From positions 62,001-126,000 of the forward strand of contig NZ_QJJM01000010.1 of assembly GCF_003201955.1 (NCBI RefSeq): 64,000 nt of DNA, given 5' to 3'. The notes under the pieces are model-generated. The model saw nothing but the letters and a program-made list of their open reading frames with translations, ran no database searches and was not told where the DNA came from. Of the stretch, positions 1 through 8,959 are shown one piece after another. The stretch is from Blastomonas natatoria (GTDB lineage: Bacteria; Pseudomonadota; Alphaproteobacteria; Sphingomonadales; Sphingomonadaceae). The position numbers and the translations under genes are program-made. Position 1 is the first letter of the stretch. Each line of letters starts with the position of its first letter.

Positions 1-1
1 C

Positions 2-655
2 GGCAGGCGGGCCAAATACGGGCTGCTCGGCACCGACCGGGGCGATTCGATGGTGTTTCACCTCGGCATGTCCGGGCGCTGGCGAATCGATCCCGAGGAG
101 ATCGGCACGCACGATCATCTGGTGCTCGAGACCGAATCGGGTCACCGCCTCTCGCTGTTCGATCCGCGCCGCTTCGGCTCGGTCGACCTGGTGACGACCG
201 ATGCGCTGGCCAGTTTCTCCCCCTTTGCCGCCATGGGACCCGAGCCGCTGGGCGACGAATTCACCCCTGCCTATCTGCGGGCCGCGCTGGCAGGACGCGT
301 CTCACCCATAAAGGCGATGCTGCTCGACCAGCGAATCGTCGCGGGCCTGGGCAATATCTATGTCTGCGAGGCGCTCAACATGGCGCGAATCTCGCCGTTG
401 CGCGCCGCCGGGCAGATCGGCCCTGCCAAGCTCAAGCCGCTGGTCGCGGCGATCAAGGCGGTGCTCGCCGATGCCATTCTGGCGGGCGGATCGACGCTGC
501 GCGACTATGCCCGGCCCGACGGGCAACTGGGCTATTTCGCCAAGCAATGGCGGGTTTACGGACGCGAGGGCGAGGCCTGCCCGTGCGGCGGAACGGTGGA
601 GCGGGTGGTGCAATCGGGGCGCTCGACCTTCTGGTGCCGCACCTGCCAGAAATAG
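2..655 (+). CDS. mutM: Formamidopyrimidine-DNA glycosylase, 5' end outside window
   Basis: Bifunctional glycosylase/AP lyase that removes 8-oxoguanine and FapyG in base excision repair. The catalytic N-terminal proline lies upstream of the window. The reading frame is open from base 2 and continues through the start-like ATG at 50, which is therefore internal. Visible are the beta-sandwich stretch [10 protein letters not shown], the helix-two-turn-helix segment [19 protein letters not shown] and the C-terminal zinc finger ending CRTCQK. The first zinc knuckle is CPC (one residue between cysteines) instead of the usual C-X2-C; the 16-residue spacer and last C-X2-C are normal. The mutM-rpsT-dnaA order is typical of alphaproteobacteria. 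Confidence 0.95.
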   Translation, partial: GRRAKYGLLGTDRGDSMVFHLGMSGRWRIDPEEIGTHDHLVLETESGHRLSLFDPRRFGSVDLVTTDALASFSPFAAMGPEPLGDEFTPAYLRAALAGRVSPIKAMLLDQRIVAGLGNIYVCEALNMARISPLRAAGQIGPAKLKPLVAAIKAVLADAILAGGSTLRDYARPDGQLGYFAKQWRVYGREGEACPCGGTVERVVQSGRSTFWCRTCQK

Positions 656-818
656 CCTTTTGCAAGCCAATATCGGCATTGAGGCGTTGACGCGCGAGGC
701 GATAATCGCTAACGGCAGCGGCTTCAAAGCGCTGGCACCGCCTGCGGGCGGCCAACCTGCTTTACCCGAAATCCGCCGATCATGCTGTGATCGCCAATTG
801 AAAGACGTGTGAGAAACT

Positions 819-1082
819 ATGGCCAATACGCCGCAAGCCAAGAAGCGCATCCGCCGGAACGAGCGTCGTGCCGTCGTCAACGGCAACCGCATCGGTCGCA
901 TCCGCACCTTCGTCAAGAAGGTCGAATCGGCTCTGGATGCCGGCGACAAGGAAGCAGCCAAGGCAGCGCTTGCCAGCGCCCAGCCCGAACTGGCTCGCGG
1001 TGTCGCCAAGGGCGTGCTGCACAAGAACACCGCTTCGCGCAAGTTCTCGCGCCTGACCAAGCGTCTGGCTGCACTGGCCTGA
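819..1082 (+). CDS. rpsT: 30S ribosomal protein S20
   Basis: Small basic 16S rRNA-binding protein of the 30S subunit. The 87-residue product starts [17 protein letters not shown] and contains the family pattern of an Arg/Lys-rich N-terminal helix, a central VESAL segment and a C-terminal [18 protein letters not shown] helix. Length matches the family (85-90 residues). It is expressed alone: 163 bp separate it from mutM, and a hairpin with a T run follows 51 bp downstream. Its place between mutM and dnaA is conserved, for example in Caulobacter. Confidence 0.97.
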   Translation: MANTPQAKKRIRRNERRAVVNGNRIGRIRTFVKKVESALDAGDKEAAKAALASAQPELARGVAKGVLHKNTASRKFSRLTKRLAALA

Positions 1083-1133
1083 TTCGCTTCCGGGGCGCGC
1101 CGCGCCCTGGCTGCTCCGGAATCGGTAACGATG

Positions 1134-1169
1134 ATCCGCCGACCTCAATGCGGGGTCTGGCGGATTTTT
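1134..1169 (+). terminator. Intrinsic terminator of rpsT
   Basis: The arm ATCCGCC-GACC (1134-1144) pairs with GGTC-GGCGGAT (1154-1165, one bulged T at 1158). It is followed by a T run at 1166-1169. It lies 51 bp after the rpsT stop codon, as expected for a Rho-independent terminator isolating rpsT from dnaA. Confidence 0.8.
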
Positions 1170-1953
1170 CGTATTGGCCGGACAAGGTATCTGTCAGCGC
1201 GACTGGACAGTCGATTGTAACATGGCGCAACCGGTGTCACATCACGGTAATGCCTCCGTCACAGACGCCGACAGCCGAACCCAGCATTTCCCGCGATTCG
1301 CTTGGGCAGGGGTAACATCACAACGGCTAAGGCATTGATTTAAAATTATAAACAATGTGAATCGAGCAATATCCTAGCGTTAACCGAGTCAAGCGGCATT
1401 ATTTCATTTTTTTTACCCGGCGGCTCTTGCTCGACTCGTTTGCGCGCCGCTACACCAAGGATCGAGAGGCGAGCGATCAGCCCGACTCTCCATTGCACAA
1501 ACTGACGGATACATCGATCGAAAGACCTGTGTGTTTTTCGGAGATTGGCTGTTGCGTCCCATTTTCGGGATGCATCCGTGTGCTGACCAAGGGGTTGGGC
1601 GGCACATGCGGGAGGAGTGCCGCACCGGGGATCGGCTCTGGTGCGATGCGAGCTAGGGGGAGGTAGCAGGTTTTGCGTAACTGGGTCGGATTGCCACAGA
1701 ATTGGACGGACCGGAGCCTTTCCGGAAACGACGCCGCACGCCTGCACGGACTTGCCCCCTGGTGGCCGGACGGCACCGCCTCGGCCTGGCGAGACCCGGC
1801 CCGAGGGCGCAGGATCTAAGCAGCTCGCAGCGGCTGGTGCACAACCGAAATCAAGGGTTGTCCGCCGCATGACCGTCCCTCCGGCAGGCCCATGCTGGTC
1901 TCGCCGGACCCATTGTCAGCAATGACCAAGATACAAGAAGTGGCAATTCAGGC
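1170..1953 (+). other. Long non-coding leader upstream of dnaA
   Basis: About 780 bp without a convincing gene; short open frames here lack recognisable protein features or good ribosome-binding sites. The part at 1320-1415 is clearly AT-richer than its surroundings (for example GATTTAAAATTATAAAC near 1337-1353, and a run of eight T at 1407-1414). It probably carries the dnaA promoter and regulatory sites. One poor DnaA-box-like word (TTATAAACA, 1346-1354) is present, but no cluster of DnaA boxes, so I do not call an origin here. Confidence 0.5.
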
Positions 1954-3339
1954 ATGATCGAACTCAGCGATTCGAGCGGCGCGGCAGACTGGGCGGCCGA
2001 CTGGAACGAGATCAGCGAAGGTCTGCGCAAGGATCTGGGCGCACAGATCCACACCCAGTGGATCCGCCCCATCCGCCCCGGCAGCTTCGAGCCCGCCTCC
2101 GGCCAGCTTCATCTGCACCTCCCGTCCGAATTTTCTGCCAACTGGGTGCGCGAGCGCTTTGCCGACCGGCTGGCGCTGGCGTGGAAGATCGTGCGCCCCG
2201 AAGTGCGCAGCGTTGCCATCGCAGCCGCCCCGCGCGAAGCCGAGATCGCCCGCCCGCGCATGCCCGCCCCTGTCGTTCCGATGGCCGCCGCTGCCCGTTC
2301 GAGCGAGAACGGCAACCGGATCGCGCTCGACCCCTCGCAGCTGTTCTCGGGCTTCATCACCGGTCAGTCGAACGTGCTGGCGTTCAACGCCGCACAGCGC
2401 ATGGCGGCGGCGGAAAAGCCGCTGTTCAGCCCGCTCTACCTCAAGGCTGCAACCGGCCAGGGCAAGACGCACCTGCTGCACGCCATCGGCAACGCCTATG
2501 CCGAAGCGAACCCTCAGGCGCGCATCTGTTATTGTCCGGCGGAAAAGTTCATGAACGATTTCGTCAGCGCCATCCAGCGCGGCGATTCGATGGCGTTCAA
2601 GGCACGGCTGCGCAGCTTCGACATGCTGCTGGTCGACGACATCCAGTTCATCATCGGCAAGAATTCGACCCAGGAAGAGTTCCTGCACACGATCGATGCC
2701 ATTCTGGGCGCGGGCAAGCGGCTGGTAGTGACCTCGGACCGCGCGCCTCAGGCGCTCGACGGCGTGGATCAGCGCCTCCTCTCGCGGCTCGCCATGGGTC
2801 TGGTCGCCGATATCCAGCCCGCCGATATCGAGCTGCGCCGCGCGATCCTGCGCGCCCGGGTCGAGCAGATGCGGATGGGCGATATCCCTGAAGAGGTGAC
2901 CGAGTTCCTCGCGCGCACCATCAGCCGCAATGTCCGCGAGCTGGTCGGCGGGCTCAACAAGCTGATGGCCTATGCCCAGATCACCGGCCAGAAGGTGACA
3001 CTGGCGCTGGCCGAGGAGCAGCTCTCCGACCTCCTGAGCGCCAACCGCCGCCGGATCACCATCGACGAGATTCAGCGCGCCGTCTGCCAATTCTACAAGG
3101 TCGACCGCGCCGAGATGTCGTCCAAGCGCCGCGCCCGTGCCGTGGTGCGCCCGCGCCAGGTGGCGATGTATCTCGCCAAGGTGCTGACCCCGCGCTCGTA
3201 CCCCGAGATCGGGCGCAAGTTCGGCGGACGCGATCATTCGACGGTGATCCACGCGGTCCGTCTGATCGAGGACCTGCGCACCCGCGATGCCGATATGGAT
3301 GGCGACGTCCGCGCGCTGCTGCAGCAGCTGGAAAGCTGA
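1954..3339 (+). CDS. dnaA: Chromosomal replication initiator DnaA
   Basis: AAA+ ATPase that binds DnaA boxes, opens the origin and loads DnaB. The 461-residue protein shows a short domain I and linker, a Walker A region ending GQGKT (about residues 168-172), Walker B LLVDDIQF (about 224-231), an AAA+ arginine-containing sensor region and the domain IV DNA-binding signature [12 protein letters not shown] from about residue 423. The first Walker A glycine is replaced by alanine (AATGQGKT). The ATG at 1954 has only a weak upstream purine stretch, so translation may be modest or controlled. A palindromic repeat follows 24 bp after the stop. Confidence 0.97.
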   Translation: MIELSDSSGAADWAADWNEISEGLRKDLGAQIHTQWIRPIRPGSFEPASGQLHLHLPSEFSANWVRERFADRLALAWKIVRPEVRSVAIAAAPREAEIARPRMPAPVVPMAAAARSSENGNRIALDPSQLFSGFITGQSNVLAFNAAQRMAAAEKPLFSPLYLKAATGQGKTHLLHAIGNAYAEANPQARICYCPAEKFMNDFVSAIQRGDSMAFKARLRSFDMLLVDDIQFIIGKNSTQEEFLHTIDAILGAGKRLVVTSDRAPQALDGVDQRLLSRLAMGLVADIQPADIELRRAILRARVEQMRMGDIPEEVTEFLARTISRNVRELVGGLNKLMAYAQITGQKVTLALAEEQLSDLLSANRRRITIDEIQRAVCQFYKVDRAEMSSKRRARAVVRPRQVAMYLAKVLTPRSYPEIGRKFGGRDHSTVIHAVRLIEDLRTRDADMDGDVRALLQQLES

Positions 3340-3362
3340 GCAGCATCCACATCTTCCAATTT

Positions 3363-3436
3363 CGTCATTCCCGCGAAGGCGGGAATCCCGCTATAGCGCC
3401 GACCCGAGCGGGATTCCCGCTTTCGCGGGAATGACG
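3363..3436. repeat. Palindromic intergenic repeat, family 1, copy 1
   Basis: Two 30-nt inverted arms (3363-3392 and 3407-3436) separated by 14 nt. The right arm ends GCGGGAATGACG and the left arm begins CGTCATTCCC. Each arm itself contains a small dyad (CCCGC-GAA-GCGGG type), so the whole can form a cruciform or a clover-like RNA. It starts 24 bp after the dnaA stop codon. Same family as 32246-32327, 44355-44425 and 63601-63681. Confidence 0.9.
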
Positions 3437-3479
3437 GCGAAGGTCTGGCATTTGCGCAGCTAGTCAGGACCCTTGCCCG

Positions 3480-4250
3480 ATGCCCCTGTCCCCCACCCAG
3501 CTTGAACGCCATTCCCGGCATATCGTGCTGCCCGAGATCGGCGGCGTGGGCGTGGCAAAACTGGCCGCTGCGCATGTCGTGCTCGTCGGAATGGGCGGAA
3601 TCGGCTGCCCGGCGCTGCAATATCTCGCCGCCGCAGGCATCGGGCGGCTGACGCTTATCGATGGCGACACCGTGGATCTTTCGAACCTGCAGCGCCAGAC
3701 GCTGTTCACGCCGCAGGATGTCGGCCAGCCCAAGGCCGAAGTCGCTGCCGGCTGGGTACGCCGCTTCGATGGCGAATTGCAGGTGACCGCGCTGGCTGAA
3801 CGCTTGACGCCGGACAATGCCGCCGCCTTGCTCGCCGGAGCTACCGTGATCCTCGACGGCACCGACAATTTTGCCACGCGGCTGCTCGTCTCGGACACCG
3901 CCACCGCCCTGCGCATTCCCCTGGTCAGCGCCGCGATCGGCCGCTTCCAGGCGCAGATCGGCACGTTTCGCGGCTGGCTGCCGGATGCGCCCTGCTATCG
4001 CTGCTTCGTCGGCGATGCGTTCGATGCCGAGGATTGCGATACCTGCGCCGAACAGGGCGTGCTGGGCGCAATGGTCGGCCTGGCGGGAAGCTTCGCGGCG
4101 ATGGAGGTCGTCCGCGCCATCACCGGCTTCGGCAGCGACGCGGCGGGCAAGCTGCACCTGATCGACGGGCTCAGCCCGCTCTGGCGCACGCTCAGGATCG
4201 CCAAGGACCCCGAGTGCAAGGCTTGCGGGGGTACCGCCGCCCCTGCATAA
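3480..4250 (+). CDS. HesA/MoeB/ThiF family adenylyltransferase
   Basis: E1-like enzyme that adenylates the C-terminal glycine of a ubiquitin-like sulfur carrier (MoaD or ThiS class). Visible are the ATP-binding glycine loop GMGGIGCP (about residues 37-44), the family motif DLSNLQRQ (D-x-x-N-x-x-R-Q), the segment TCAEQGVLG near residue 190, and two zinc knuckles, CYRC (about 171) and CKAC (about 246). The 256-residue length fits MoeB or ThiF without the C-terminal rhodanese domain found in longer relatives. No moaD, thiS or partner gene is adjacent, so I cannot decide between molybdopterin and thiamine roles. Confidence 0.88.
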   Translation: MPLSPTQLERHSRHIVLPEIGGVGVAKLAAAHVVLVGMGGIGCPALQYLAAAGIGRLTLIDGDTVDLSNLQRQTLFTPQDVGQPKAEVAAGWVRRFDGELQVTALAERLTPDNAAALLAGATVILDGTDNFATRLLVSDTATALRIPLVSAAIGRFQAQIGTFRGWLPDAPCYRCFVGDAFDAEDCDTCAEQGVLGAMVGLAGSFAAMEVVRAITGFGSDAAGKLHLIDGLSPLWRTLRIAKDPECKACGGTAAPA

Positions 4251-4280
4251 TCCTGCCCATCATCTGGGAGGATGTGACCC

Positions 4281-4688
4281 ATGACCCTGCCCGTTACTGC
4301 GCTGACCGCCGTGATTTGCGCGATCATGCTGCTCGCCACCGCCATTGCCACCGTCCGCGCGCGCTTTCGCACCCAGGCCTCGTTCGGCGATGCTGGCGAT
4401 ACCGGACTGATCAGTTCAAGCCGCGCCCATGGCAATCTGGCCGAACATGCACCGCTGTTCGTGATCCTGGTCGGGCTGCTCGAGCAGTCGAATGCCAGCC
4501 ACTGGCCGCTGACCGGGCTAGCAGTGCTGTTCCTGGCCGCCCGCGCCGCGCATATCATCGGCCTGCATCAGCCGCACGGCCCTGGCAAACCGCCGCAGCT
4601 GCGCGCGCTGGGCGTCATCGGCACCTGGATCGCCTATGCAGTCGCGATCGGCTGGACGCTGTTTCTGGTGGTGACGGTGAACGGGTGA
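4281..4688 (+). CDS. MAPEG family membrane protein
   Basis: Small integral membrane protein of the eicosanoid/glutathione-metabolism superfamily (MAPEG). The 135 residues form about four hydrophobic segments, with the characteristic loop RAHGNLAEHAPL (R..N..E..P) after the first one, where glutathione contacts sit in characterised members. Bacterial homologues often have glutathione transferase or peroxidase activity, but the substrate here is unknown. It lies 30 bp behind the MoeB/ThiF-type gene and has a good upstream GGGAGGATG stretch. Confidence 0.85.
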   Translation: MTLPVTALTAVICAIMLLATAIATVRARFRTQASFGDAGDTGLISSSRAHGNLAEHAPLFVILVGLLEQSNASHWPLTGLAVLFLAARAAHIIGLHQPHGPGKPPQLRALGVIGTWIAYAVAIGWTLFLVVTVNG

Positions 4689-4692
4689 TTCT

Positions 4693-4731
4693 CTCAAACC
4701 CTCCCTCAGCTTGTCTCGGGGAGGATTTGAG
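4693..4731. terminator. Bidirectional hairpin between convergent genes
   Basis: CTCAAA-CCCTCCC (4693-4705) pairs with GGGAGG-ATTTGAG (4719-4731) with one mismatch and a 13-nt loop. It sits exactly between the MAPEG stop (4688) and the sirtuin stop (4734), so it can terminate transcription from both sides. Confidence 0.65.
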
Positions 4732-4733
4732 GT

Positions 4734-5441
4734 TCAACCTTGCCCCAGCATCTCGCTTACCCATTCGGGGACCAGCCTCGTTGCTGGGCCGTGACGCGAT
4801 TCGTGGAAGAAATAGCTGCCCTGGCTCGGCTCCAGATTGAGCTCGAGCGTCATCGCGCCGCGCGCCCGCGCCTCACGCACCAGGCCGGCGGCGGGATAGA
4901 CCGCGCCCGAGGTGCCGATCGAGACGAACAGGTCGCACGCCCCAACGGCCGCATAAATGCGCTCCATTTCGTACGGCATTTCGCCGAACCAAACGATATC
5001 GGGCCGCATCTGCCCTGCCGCGCCGCATTGCGGGCAGGCGGGCCGGTCGATCAGCGGTTCACGCCATTCGGGTCGCCCGTCGCAGGCCAGGCACCAGGCG
5101 GTCAGGTGCGTGCCATGCATGTGCAGCAACCGGCTGCCCCCGGCGCGCTCGTGCAGGTCGTCGACATTCTGGGTGATGATCAGCAGCTCGCCCGGCCATT
5201 CTGCATCGAGCCGCGCCAGTGCCTCGTGCGCCGCATTGGGCTGCTTGGTCTGGATCGCCGCGCGGCGCATGTCGTAGAAGCGCAGCACCAGATCCGGATC
5301 GCGGGCAAAGGCTTCCGGCGTCGCGACATCCTCCACCCGGTGCTGCTCCCACAGCCCGCCTTCGCTGCGAAAGGTGTCAATGCCGCTTTCCGCGCTGACG
5401 CCGGCGCCGGTAAGAATGACGATGCTGGGAATCTTTGCCAT
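4734..5441 (-). CDS. cobB: NAD-dependent protein deacylase (CobB/Sir2 class III)
   Basis: Removes acyl groups from lysines using NAD. The 235-residue protein starts at ATG 5441; a GTG 16 codons upstream (5489) overlaps the dapB ribosome-binding region and is less likely. Visible are the NAD loop TGAGVSAESGID (11-22), TQNVDDLHERAG (90-101), catalytic His109 in HMHGT, and a zinc site from C117/C120 and C136/C139. Tyr56 and Arg59 form the YxxR pair that in SIRT5 and E. coli CobB reads acidic acyl groups, so desuccinylase activity is plausible. It is divergent from dapB, which starts 60 bp away. Confidence 0.93.
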   Translation of the reverse strand: MAKIPSIVILTGAGVSAESGIDTFRSEGGLWEQHRVEDVATPEAFARDPDLVLRFYDMRRAAIQTKQPNAAHEALARLDAEWPGELLIITQNVDDLHERAGGSRLLHMHGTHLTAWCLACDGRPEWREPLIDRPACPQCGAAGQMRPDIVWFGEMPYEMERIYAAVGACDLFVSIGTSGAVYPAAGLVREARARGAMTLELNLEPSQGSYFFHESRHGPATRLVPEWVSEMLGQG

Positions 5442-5500
5442 GGCCGCAGCAATAGGGCATTGGCCGGGCAAGTTACAGCCTTGGCACACAGGAAAGAGCG

Positions 5501-6232
5501 ATGACGCGGATCGGAATTATCGGGCTGGAGGGCCGCATGGGTCAGGCGCTGGAACGCGCGATTGCGGAGAGCGGTGCAACCGTTTCTGGCGGGATCGACA
5601 AGGGCGGCGATCCGCTGGCGCTGGCCAGAGAAAGCGACGTGCTGGTCGACTTTTCGGTCCCGGCGGCGCTTGAAGCCAATCTGGACGCAGCCGTTGCGGC
5701 GAACGTGCCCATCGTCATCGGCACCACCGGGCTGGAAGAGCGCCATCACTGGCTGATCGACAGCGCAAGCGACCGCATCGCCGTGCTGCAGACCGGCAAT
5801 ACTTCGCTCGGCGTCACGCTGCTCGCGCATCTGGTGCACGAGGCCGCGACCCGGCTGGGCGAGGACTGGGACATCGAGATCGCCGAGATGCACCACCGTC
5901 ACAAGGTCGATGCGCCATCGGGCACCGCGCTGCTGCTCGGCGAGGCGGCAGCGCGGGCGCGGGGGCTTGACCTGAACCGCGACAGCGAACGCGGCCGCGA
6001 TGGGCTGACCGGCGCACGGGCGCGCGGAGCCATCGGCTTTGCGTCGTTGCGCGGCGGATCGGTCGCAGGCGATCACACCGTATTCCTCGCCGGGGACGAT
6101 GAACGGATCGAGCTCACACACCGGGCCGAGAACCGGATGGTGTTCGCGCGCGGCGCGGTCAGGGCGTGCCTGTGGCTGCACGACAAGCCTGCCGGTCGCT
6201 ACACCATGCCGCAGGTGCTGGGCCTCGCCTGA
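5501..6232 (+). CDS. dapB: 4-hydroxy-tetrahydrodipicolinate reductase
   Basis: NAD(P)H-dependent step of the diaminopimelate/lysine pathway. The 243-residue protein has the N-terminal nucleotide loop GLEGRMG (residues 8-14), the substrate motif EMHHRHKVDAPSGTA with the catalytic His/Lys pair near H131/K135, and the C-terminal signature GRYTMPQVLGL. It is slightly shorter than the E. coli enzyme (273). An AGGAAAGAG ribosome-binding site lies just before the ATG. The lysine-pathway aspartokinase gene (lysC) is far away at 38.5 kb. Confidence 0.96.
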   Translation: MTRIGIIGLEGRMGQALERAIAESGATVSGGIDKGGDPLALARESDVLVDFSVPAALEANLDAAVAANVPIVIGTTGLEERHHWLIDSASDRIAVLQTGNTSLGVTLLAHLVHEAATRLGEDWDIEIAEMHHRHKVDAPSGTALLLGEAAARARGLDLNRDSERGRDGLTGARARGAIGFASLRGGSVAGDHTVFLAGDDERIELTHRAENRMVFARGAVRACLWLHDKPAGRYTMPQVLGLA

Positions 6233-6303
6233 CGTCCTCGGCTTGACGCGCCAATCCAGCCCGATTAAGCCTGTATTATCCAACCAATACAGTGGGGCGC
6301 GAC

Positions 6304-7494
6304 ATGGCATTCAATCCCGAGGCGGCAACAAGGGCCTATATCGACGGGCTGGGTGCGGAGGCGCTGGCGAAAGCCGCAGCCTATACCGCGTCGACCGAAT
6401 GGATGATTCTGGGCGGTCTGATCGTCACTCTGGTCATCACCGTCATCCTGGTGCGGCTGAAGCTGACCGACCGCATCTGGGCCAGACTTGAAAAGCGTGG
6501 CTGGGCGCTGCGAACCTTCCTGACGATCGCCGGCTTCTCGCTCGCTTCCACGCTGCTCAGCCTGCCGTGGACGATCTATGCGGACTGGTGGCATGAAAGA
6601 AGCTTCGGCCTGACCAGCCAGCCACTTGGCGATTTCCTGAGCCAGGGCGCGATTGCGATGACGATCGGGACGGTCATGGGCAGCCTGTTCCTGCTTGGCG
6701 TCTATGCGTTGATGCGTCGCACCGGCAGGCGCTGGTGGCTCTGGTCGGCCGGCTTTGCCGCCATTGCCGTTTCGGCCGCACTTCTGCTGACCCCCAGCTT
6801 CATCGAACCCCTGTTCAACGAATACAAGCCGATCCCGCAAGGGCCCGTGCGCGATGCGGTGCTCGAAATGGCAAAGCAGGTGGACATCCCCGAAGACCGG
6901 ATCTTCATCTATGACGGCTCGCGCCAGTCGAACAATTTCACCGCCAATGTCTCCGGCGTCGGCAGCGCGGCCCGGATCGCGATCTCGGACGTGGCGCTCA
7001 AACAGGCCTCGCTCGACGAGGTGCGCGCGGTGACCGGGCACGAGATCGGCCATTATGTGCTCGGCCATATCTGGCGATCGGTCGGGGTGCTGAGCGTGCT
7101 GGCGCTGCTGCTGTTCTTTCTGGCCGACCGGCTGCATCCCCGGCTCGCGCGCGCGCTGGGCAGCCCGACCACCGAGATATCCGATCCGAGCGGTCTGCCG
7201 GTGCTGATGCTGGTGCTGTCGATCCTAGGCACGCTGGCCCTGCCGGTGACTAATTCGCTGACCCGGATCGGCGAGAGCGAGGCCGATGCCTATTCGCTGC
7301 AGATGGTCAACCTGCCCGATGCTTTGGCCGGCGCGCTCGTCAAGACGGCGGAATATCGCTATCCGCGCCCGCACCCGTTGCAGGAAATGCTGTTCTACAC
7401 CCACCCCTCGGTCGAGCGCCGGGTGCGCCGCGCCATGGAGTGGAAAGCGAAGCATCCTGCCGGCAAGCCGCCCGCAGCCTCTGCCAATCCCTGA
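6304..7494 (+). CDS. M48 family membrane metalloprotease (CAAX-type)
   Basis: Integral membrane zinc protease related to Ste24/HtpX. The chosen ATG at 6304 gives 396 residues; a GTG four codons earlier is in frame. There are several transmembrane segments, the zinc motif HEIGH near residue 246 and the downstream ESEAD segment supplying the third zinc ligand. Full-length Ste24-like proteins of this size in bacteria are thought to degrade or trim membrane proteins. Its stop codon overlaps the next start (TGATG), so it is translationally coupled to the racemase. Confidence 0.9.
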   Translation: MAFNPEAATRAYIDGLGAEALAKAAAYTASTEWMILGGLIVTLVITVILVRLKLTDRIWARLEKRGWALRTFLTIAGFSLASTLLSLPWTIYADWWHERSFGLTSQPLGDFLSQGAIAMTIGTVMGSLFLLGVYALMRRTGRRWWLWSAGFAAIAVSAALLLTPSFIEPLFNEYKPIPQGPVRDAVLEMAKQVDIPEDRIFIYDGSRQSNNFTANVSGVGSAARIAISDVALKQASLDEVRAVTGHEIGHYVLGHIWRSVGVLSVLALLLFFLADRLHPRLARALGSPTTEISDPSGLPVLMLVLSILGTLALPVTNSLTRIGESEADAYSLQMVNLPDALAGALVKTAEYRYPRPHPLQEMLFYTHPSVERRVRRAMEWKAKHPAGKPPAASANP

Positions 7495-8198
7495 TGCGCA
7501 CCATCGGCCTGATCGGCGGGATGAGCTGGGAGAGCTCGGCCCATTATTACCGACTGATCAACCAGGCTGTGCGCGAAAGGCTGGGGGGCACGCACAGCGC
7601 AGCAAGCGTGATGGTCTCGGTCGATTTCGCCGAGATCGAGGCCCTGCAGCATGCGGGCGAGTGGGATGCGCTGACGAAGCGGATGATCGCCGCAGCGCAG
7701 CAGGTCGAACGCGGCGGGGCCGATCTGCTCGTCATCTGCACCAATACCATGCACCGCATGGCCGAGGCGGTGCAGGCGGCGATCGGCATCCCGTTGCTGC
7801 ACATCGCCGATCCGGTCGGGTCCGCCATCGCCGCGCGGGGGCTGACCCGCGTCGGCCTGCTCGGCACCGGTTTCACCATGGAACAGCCTTTCCTGCGCGA
7901 TCGGCTGGCGCAGCGGCACGGGCTGGAGGTGATCGTCCCCGAAGCGCCGGACAGACAGGACGTTCACCGCATCATCTATGACGAGCTGGTGCGCGGGATC
8001 GTGGAGGAAGAGTCGCGCGGCATCTATCGCGCGATCATGGCGCGGCTGGCAGAGGCGGGCGCGCAGGCGATCATCCTGGGCTGTACCGAGATCATGCTGC
8101 TGGTGCGCGAGGAGGACGCGTCGGTTCCGCTGTTCGATACGACCACGCTGCATGCTCTTGCCGCCGTGGACCTGGCTCTGGCACAAGGCGCGCCATGA
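7494..8198 (+). CDS. Aspartate/glutamate racemase family protein
   Basis: PLP-independent two-cysteine racemase fold. The 234-residue product begins MRTIGLIGGMSWESS, typical of the YgeA/aspartate racemase branch. The two catalytic cysteines are in CTNTMH (C82) and GCTEIML (C197). It may supply D-amino acids or act on other amino acids; the substrate cannot be read from sequence. The start overlaps the M48 protease stop by one base and its own stop overlaps nth by four bases, making a tight operon. Confidence 0.9.
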   Translation: MRTIGLIGGMSWESSAHYYRLINQAVRERLGGTHSAASVMVSVDFAEIEALQHAGEWDALTKRMIAAAQQVERGGADLLVICTNTMHRMAEAVQAAIGIPLLHIADPVGSAIAARGLTRVGLLGTGFTMEQPFLRDRLAQRHGLEVIVPEAPDRQDVHRIIYDELVRGIVEEESRGIYRAIMARLAEAGAQAIILGCTEIMLLVREEDASVPLFDTTTLHALAAVDLALAQGAP

Positions 8199-8959
8199 AC
8201 AAGGCCGACACTTTCGAATTCTACCGCCGCCTCGCCGAGACCAATCCTGCGCCAGTGACCGAGCTGGAATATGGCAACCATTTCCAGTTGCTCGTCGCGG
8301 TGGTGCTCTCCGCCCAGGCGACCGATATCGGCGTCAACAAGGCGACGCGCGCGCTGTTTGAGAGCGTCAAGACGCCCGAGCAGATGGTGGCGCTGGGCGA
8401 GGAAGGCCTCAAGCAGCACATCAAGACGATCGGGCTGTTCAACAGCAAGGCGAAGAATGTCATCGCACTGTCCGAGGCGCTGATCGAGCGGCATGGCAGC
8501 GAGGTGCCGGAGGATCGCGATGCGCTCACCGCGCTGCCCGGCGTCGGGCGCAAGACCGCCAATGTCGTACTCAACGCCGCGTTCGGGGCGGAAACCTTCG
8601 CGGTCGACACGCATATCTTCCGCGTCGGCAACCGCACCGGCCTGGCGCCCGGGCGCACCGTGATCGATGTCGAGCGCGCGCTCGACAAGGGCACGCCGGG
8701 GCCGTTCCGCGTGCATGGGCATCACTGGCTGATCCTGCACGGCCGCTATATCTGCAAGGCACGAAAGCCCGAATGCTGGCGCTGCCCGGTCGCGGATCTG
8801 TGCCGCTTCAAGCCCAAGCCCGACGGCCCCGATGCGCCGATTCCCAAGGCGGCCAAGAAGCACCGCGCCAACAAGCCCGCGCCTGCACGCAAGAAGCGGG
8901 TGCGCAAGATTGCCCCCGGCTCGACAGCAGCGCCGCAATCGGCCAGCGTGGCGGAATGA
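8195..8959 (+). CDS. nth: Endonuclease III
   Basis: Bifunctional DNA glycosylase/AP lyase for oxidised pyrimidines. Catalytic Lys120 in the helix-hairpin-helix LPGVGRKTANVV and Asp138 in VDTHIFRVGNR occupy the same numbers as in the E. coli enzyme, as does the 4Fe-4S loop C187-X6-C194-X2-C197-X5-C203. The 254-residue protein is about 40 residues longer than E. coli Nth because of a C-terminal tail rich in Lys, Ala and Pro, likely a non-specific DNA-binding extension. ATGA overlaps join it to genes on both sides. Confidence 0.96.
   Translation: MNKADTFEFYRRLAETNPAPVTELEYGNHFQLLVAVVLSAQATDIGVNKATRALFESVKTPEQMVALGEEGLKQHIKTIGLFNSKAKNVIALSEALIERHGSEVPEDRDALTALPGVGRKTANVVLNAAFGAETFAVDTHIFRVGNRTGLAPGRTVIDVERALDKGTPGPFRVHGHHWLILHGRYICKARKPECWRCPVADLCRFKPKPDGPDAPIPKAAKKHRANKPAPARKKRVRKIAPGSTAAPQSASVAE

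Noticed and set aside
1170-1953. Chromosome origin next to dnaA
   Set aside because: Only one poor DnaA-box-like word (TTATAAACA) was found and no cluster of boxes. In related alphaproteobacteria the origin usually lies elsewhere, often near hemE.
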